From: Phycisphaerales bacterium UBA4658
GTDB taxonomy: Bacteria > Planctomycetota > Phycisphaerae > Phycisphaerales > UBA1924
Reading direction: 5' to 3'
NCBI GenBank assembly: GCA_002405485.1
Contig: DHLW01000050.1
Span: forward strand, 3,932 to 11,519
Length of the DNA stretch: 7,588 nt
The notes beneath the pieces were generated by a model. The model saw only the letters and a program-made list of their open reading frames with translations. It was not told where the DNA came from and searched no databases. Of this stretch, positions 5,062 to 7,588 are shown piece by piece. The position numbers and the translations under genes were made by a program. The first letter of the stretch is position 1; every line of letters begins with the position of its first letter.

Positions 5062-5616
5062 ATGTCAGACATGCATTCGTCCAGAACAGTTCAGGCGGCG
5101 GTCTTTGTTGCTCTGGTCGCGGTCGCCGCGGGGAGCCGGTTCGTTGGGGCCGAGGCGAACTTTGCGGCGATCTCGTCGGCCGCGCTGTTTGCCGGGTTCT
5201 TCTTCCGGAATCGGCTGGTGGCGGTCGCCGTCCCTGTGCTGGCGATGCTCGTGAGCGATCTGGTGCACGGGTTCTACCACCCGGCCCTGATGGCGGTGGT
5301 GTATGCGGGCCTCGCGGTTCCGGTGGTGTTCCGGCCGCTGCTCGGGGCCGTGCCGACGATCACGCGCGTGCTTGGGTGCGCCATGCTCGGGTCGGTGAGC
5401 TTCTTCCTGTTCACGAACCTTGGTGTGTGGGCGCTTGGTGATGGGGCGGCGTATCCCAAGACGGCGGAGGGTCTGGCGCAGTGCTACATCGCGGCGATCC
5501 CGTTCTTCCGCGGGACGCTGGCGGGCGACCTGGTGTATTCCGGCGTGTTCTTCGGCGTGTATGCCGCAGTCCGGATGACGCTGGCTCGTCGGCAGGCGGC
5601 GATGGCCGCGGCGTGA
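5062..5616 (+). CDS. DUF6580-like polytopic membrane protein
   Basis: A 184-residue integral membrane protein with about six hydrophobic segments (roughly residues 10-28, 33-48, 52-68, 74-91, 103-123 and 152-171). The conserved-looking blocks FTNLGVWA (117-124), YPKTAEGLAQCY (131-142) and PFFRGTLAGDLVYSGVFFG (147-165) resemble the DUF6580 family. This family has been compared with substrate-binding subunits of vitamin or metal uptake transporters, but its function is not established. The C-terminal end is basic then alanine-rich. GAGGAG at 5054-5059 gives only 2 nt of spacing to the ATG at 5062 and 11 nt to the in-frame ATG at 5071 (MHSSRTVQ), so either start is possible. It is flanked by a hairpin upstream and a strong terminator downstream, so it is probably a single-gene unit. 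The family call is from memory of the motifs. Confidence 0.88.
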   Translation: MSDMHSSRTVQAAVFVALVAVAAGSRFVGAEANFAAISSAALFAGFFFRNRLVAVAVPVLAMLVSDLVHGFYHPALMAVVYAGLAVPVVFRPLLGAVPTITRVLGCAMLGSVSFFLFTNLGVWALGDGAAYPKTAEGLAQCYIAAIPFFRGTLAGDLVYSGVFFGVYAAVRMTLARRQAAMAAA

Positions 5617-5647
5617 GCGCCCTCAGCGTCGATTGAACCGCAGAGTG

Positions 5648-5682
5648 GGAGCCCGGCTTCGTGCCGGGCTCCGTGTGTTTTT
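5648..5682 (+). terminator. Rho-independent terminator of the DUF6580-like gene
   Basis: A perfect 10-bp stem GGAGCCCGGC/GCCGGGCTCC (5648-5657 with 5663-5672) with loop TTCGT is followed by GTGTGTTTTTG (T-run at 5678-5682). It begins 31 nt after the stop codon at 5616. Confidence 0.92.
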
Positions 5683-5783
5683 GCGGTACGGAGCGGCGAG
5701 CGTGAGAACCGGCGGGCGGTGGCCCAGAGCCCGTGGTTTGCCCAGTTTGCCTGCGCGTCGGAGCCGTCACAGGCCGCAGAGTC

Positions 5784-5841
5784 CAAAAAGGCGCAAAAAA
5801 ACTCAAGTTCTGTTGACGCATCGAGGACCGTGTGCTCTTGT
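5784..5841 (+). promoter_or_regulatory. Weak candidate promoter for the first secreted paralogue
   Basis: A-tracts at 5784-5801 (AAAAAGGCGCAAAAAAA) precede TTGACG (5813-5818), a good -35 match with an UP-element-like stretch. The -10 at 17-nt spacing is poor (TCTTGT at 5836-5841, preceded by TGC). The start codon is about 50 nt further on. Apart from this, the ~210 bp between the terminator and the gene shows nothing I can identify. Confidence 0.3.
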
Positions 5842-5891
5842 GTGCCCGTCTCTCAGGTCACACGAGTCTCTCTCTCGAAAGGGTTTTGACA

Positions 5892-6722
5892 ATGCGTTCT
5901 GTTCTCGTTCCGCGGCTTGCGGCCGCGATCGGTACCGCTGTTCTTGCAGCTTCCAGCGCCCAAGCAGTGGTCTGGCAGTGGAACTTTACCAAGGGTCAGG
6001 CGGGGAACTACGGCACCAACAACACGGGCGGGACGGTTGAGACGATCGTCTCGACGTTCGACGATGCGACCAAGCGGCTGACGTTCGACGTGCTCTTCAG
6101 CGCGCCCAACAACGGGAGCGGCGCGGCGAGCACCAACGGCTTCTGGCTGGTCCTCAACGACGGCCCGAACCCGAAGAACAATCCGGGCGAACTGGCGATC
6201 TTCTACTTCGACGCCTCGCGGGTGTTCGACTCCGATCCGCTGAACAACGCCGTGATCATGACGGCGTACGAGTACAACGGCCGGAACGACAACTCGTCGT
6301 GGAACAACGGCGACGGCGATAACACGGCGAACGAGTCCAACGACTTCAACGGGCTCATTTACGGGCGCAACGAGGCGGGGCTGTTCATCAACAGCATCTC
6401 TGCCACGAGCGAGAACGGCGGGAACGCGAGGCGGATGCGGTTTGACATCAACGCCGCGGCGATCGTCTCCCGCTCGCCGGCGTATCCCGAGGCCAACACG
6501 ACCTGGCACGGCACCGGGTTCGATGACCAGCTCGGCATCTGGTTCCACCCGGCGCAGATCTTCAACGCGAGCTATCAGAACAGCGGTCGCGGCAAGATCA
6601 ACTCGCTCTCGGTGCAGGGCGAGGGCTGGCTGGACGGCGAGTTCTTCCGGACCGTCCCAACGCCCGGAACGGCCGCCCTGCTCGGGATGGCGGGCCTGCT
6701 CGTGACGCGTCGGCGTCGCTGA
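5892..6722 (+). CDS. Secreted protein with PEP-CTERM-like sorting tail (paralogue A)
   Basis: A 276-residue exported protein. Residues 1-25 (MRSVLVPRLAAAIGTAVLAA plus SSAQA) form a signal peptide with cleavage after AQA. The mature domain is rich in Asn, Gly, aromatic and acidic residues and contains TNGFWLVLNDGPNPKNNPGE and AIFYFDAS (about residues 80-110), which are shared with the next gene. The C-terminus, VPTPGTAALLGMAGLLVTRR plus RR (255-276), is a proline-containing motif, a short hydrophobic helix and an Arg cluster. This tripartite form resembles PEP-CTERM sorting signals, which are recognised by exosortase-type enzymes. The ATG at 5892 is chosen because AAAGGG lies 8 nt upstream and the signal peptide starts there; the in-frame ATG at 5832 would put 20 extra residues before it. 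The enzymatic or structural role is unknown. It is followed by its own terminator. Confidence 0.9.
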   Translation: MRSVLVPRLAAAIGTAVLAASSAQAVVWQWNFTKGQAGNYGTNNTGGTVETIVSTFDDATKRLTFDVLFSAPNNGSGAASTNGFWLVLNDGPNPKNNPGELAIFYFDASRVFDSDPLNNAVIMTAYEYNGRNDNSSWNNGDGDNTANESNDFNGLIYGRNEAGLFINSISATSENGGNARRMRFDINAAAIVSRSPAYPEANTTWHGTGFDDQLGIWFHPAQIFNASYQNSGRGKINSLSVQGEGWLDGEFFRTVPTPGTAALLGMAGLLVTRRRR

Positions 6723-6756
6723 GGTCAGGAACCGACGAATCAAGTACGTGAGCGCG

Positions 6757-6793
6757 GCGGGCGACCTGAAGGAGGTTCGCCCGCTGTGTTTTT
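6757..6793 (+). terminator. Rho-independent terminator of paralogue A
   Basis: The stem GCGGGCGACCT (6757-6767) pairs with AGGTTCGCCCGC (6773-6784) with one bulged base and a 5-nt loop. It is followed by TGTGTTTTTG (T-run at 6789-6793) and lies 34 nt after the stop codon. Confidence 0.8.
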
Positions 6794-6794
6794 G

Positions 6795-7062
6795 TTGCGT
6801 GCGCCTCTCGTGGCGTGGAACGCGGCGACGGGCGTGCGCGTGTGGCGTTGCGGACACGCATGTTGCCCAGACGCCGCGAAGCGCGTTGCCCGCATGCAAC
6901 GCGCAGCCCGCATGATCGCGCGGGTCCGGGAAGATCCCCCGGTGGCGATCGGTGCGGGCGGCCGCGAGCCGGGCTCGGCGCGGCAGCGGAGTTGCTTCAT
7001 GTCGGGCACGCCGGGAACGGGTGTCTGTGTCTCCCCGACCGGCGACAAAGGAGAGAGAGTCC
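6795..7062 (+). other. Intergenic region with a run of hairpins before paralogue B
   Basis: No gene is supported here. The clearest structure is a perfect 9-bp stem GCGCGTTGC/GCAACGCGC (6881-6889 with 6896-6904, loop CCGCAT). It is followed by shorter stems CCCGC/GCGGG (6907-6911 with 6920-6924), CCGGG/CCCGG (6926-6930 with 6938-6942) and GCCGCG/CGCGGC (6961-6966 with 6979-6984). No convincing -35/-10 pair is seen. AAAGGAG at 7047-7053 lies 9 nt before the ATG of the next gene. Shorter stems are expected by chance at this GC content; the 9-bp stem is less so. Confidence 0.4.
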
Positions 7063-7588
7063 ATGCGCACCCTGATCCGTGCGGCCGCGGGCGTCGTCGC
7101 CCTCGCCGCGTTGTCCTCATCGGCTTCCGCCACGGTGTGGTCCTATAGCTGGACCAACGGTCAACCGGGCGGCCCGAGCGCGAACCACAGCGCCGGGCTG
7201 ATCGAGTCGTTCACGACGAGCTTCAATGACGTGACTCGGCGGCTGACGTTCAGCGTGACCTTCGGGGCGGTTCCTTCCAATCCCGGCGCCGGGCTGCAGA
7301 CCAACGGGTTCTGGCTGGCGATCAACGATGGTCCGAACCCCAAGACCAATCCGGGCGAGATGGCGATCTTCTACTTCGACGCCCGCAACCTGGCGGCTCC
7401 GCGGATGACCGTGTACGGGTACAACGGGCAGAACGGCCCGAACTCCTGGCAGGACGGGAATCCGGCATTGGGTGGAAACCAGATCGGCGATCTGATCCAC
7501 GGGGTGAATGACTCGTCGTATCTGCTCGCGCCGCTCGCGGCGGGCGACAGCATGACCCCGGGCGGAGCGCGGCGGTCGATGTCGTTCG
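7063..7588 (+). CDS. Secreted protein, paralogue B (partial, C-terminus beyond the right edge)
   Basis: The visible 175 residues begin MRTLIRAAAGVVALAALSSS followed by ASA, a signal peptide with likely cleavage after Ala23. The mature part aligns along its whole visible length with paralogue A. Shared blocks are VW at the mature N-terminus, TNGFWLAINDGPNPKTNPGE, AIFYFDA, an M-T-x-Y-x-YNG-x-N block, a SW-xxG block, and LI-x-G-x-N (LIHGVN versus LIYGRN). The Shine-Dalgarno AAAGGAG has a 9-nt spacer to the ATG. A sorting tail like that of paralogue A is expected beyond the window but cannot be seen. The two genes look like an old tandem duplication, because the intergenic DNA and signal peptides are not conserved. 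Function is unknown; an extracellular location is likely. Confidence 0.88.
   Translation, partial: MRTLIRAAAGVVALAALSSSASATVWSYSWTNGQPGGPSANHSAGLIESFTTSFNDVTRRLTFSVTFGAVPSNPGAGLQTNGFWLAINDGPNPKTNPGEMAIFYFDARNLAAPRMTVYGYNGQNGPNSWQDGNPALGGNQIGDLIHGVNDSSYLLAPLAAGDSMTPGGARRSMSF

Noticed and set aside
3843..5072. Minus-strand open stretch of 409 codons
   Set aside because: It mirrors the dockerin gene and its composition is Arg/His-rich shadow sequence. The plus-strand gene has an SD site, signal peptide and dockerin repeats.
5853..7133. Minus-strand open stretch of 426 codons spanning both secreted paralogues
   Set aside because: It crosses two terminators and a spacer, has Arg-rich low-complexity composition, and is antisense to two genes with signal peptides and mutual homology.

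Overview
The window is GC-rich and looks like chromosome from a planctomycete, most likely class Phycisphaerae. The evidence is the combination of two prepilin-type proteins that end in an H-X9-DG motif, a secreted protein with a C-terminal dockerin-like repeat pair, two secreted paralogues of which the complete one ends in a PTPG / hydrophobic / RRRR tail (a PEP-CTERM-like sorting signal), and a DUF6580-type membrane protein. This taxonomic call rests on gene content only.

Left part, minus strand (1-3709). Reading in the direction of transcription, the order is: pseudopilin-like gene 2 (3709-2843), pseudopilin-like gene 1 (2621-1545), a strong hairpin-plus-T-run terminator (1514-1485), a small single-span membrane protein (1467-1117), and tyrosyl-tRNA synthetase tyrS (1069 to beyond the left edge). 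The two pilin-like genes are paralogues. Each has a TATACT -10 candidate followed about 10 nt later by a short hairpin at the predicted 5' end of the mRNA.

Right part, plus strand (3861-7588). A dockerin-tailed secreted protein (3861-4964) is transcribed divergently from pilin-like gene 2, and the two may share overlapping -10 elements at 3798-3805. It is followed by a hairpin, a DUF6580-like six-helix membrane protein (5062-5616) with a clear terminator, and then two tandem paralogous secreted proteins (5892-6722, and 7063 to beyond the right edge). Each of these starts with a signal peptide. The first ends in the sorting tail; the second is cut by the window before its C-terminus. The right half therefore looks like a cell-surface or exported-protein region.

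The most striking item is inside tyrS. A 110-bp element made of two inverted copies of a 17-nt palindrome (581-690), with the architecture of a REPIN (REP doublet), sits in frame in the catalytic domain of this housekeeping enzyme and adds about 39 residues between conserved blocks. A second insert of about 37 residues lies just before the KMSKS-type motif. Apart from this I see no transposase, CRISPR array, tRNA, rRNA or phage gene, and no obvious new defence or metabolic system.
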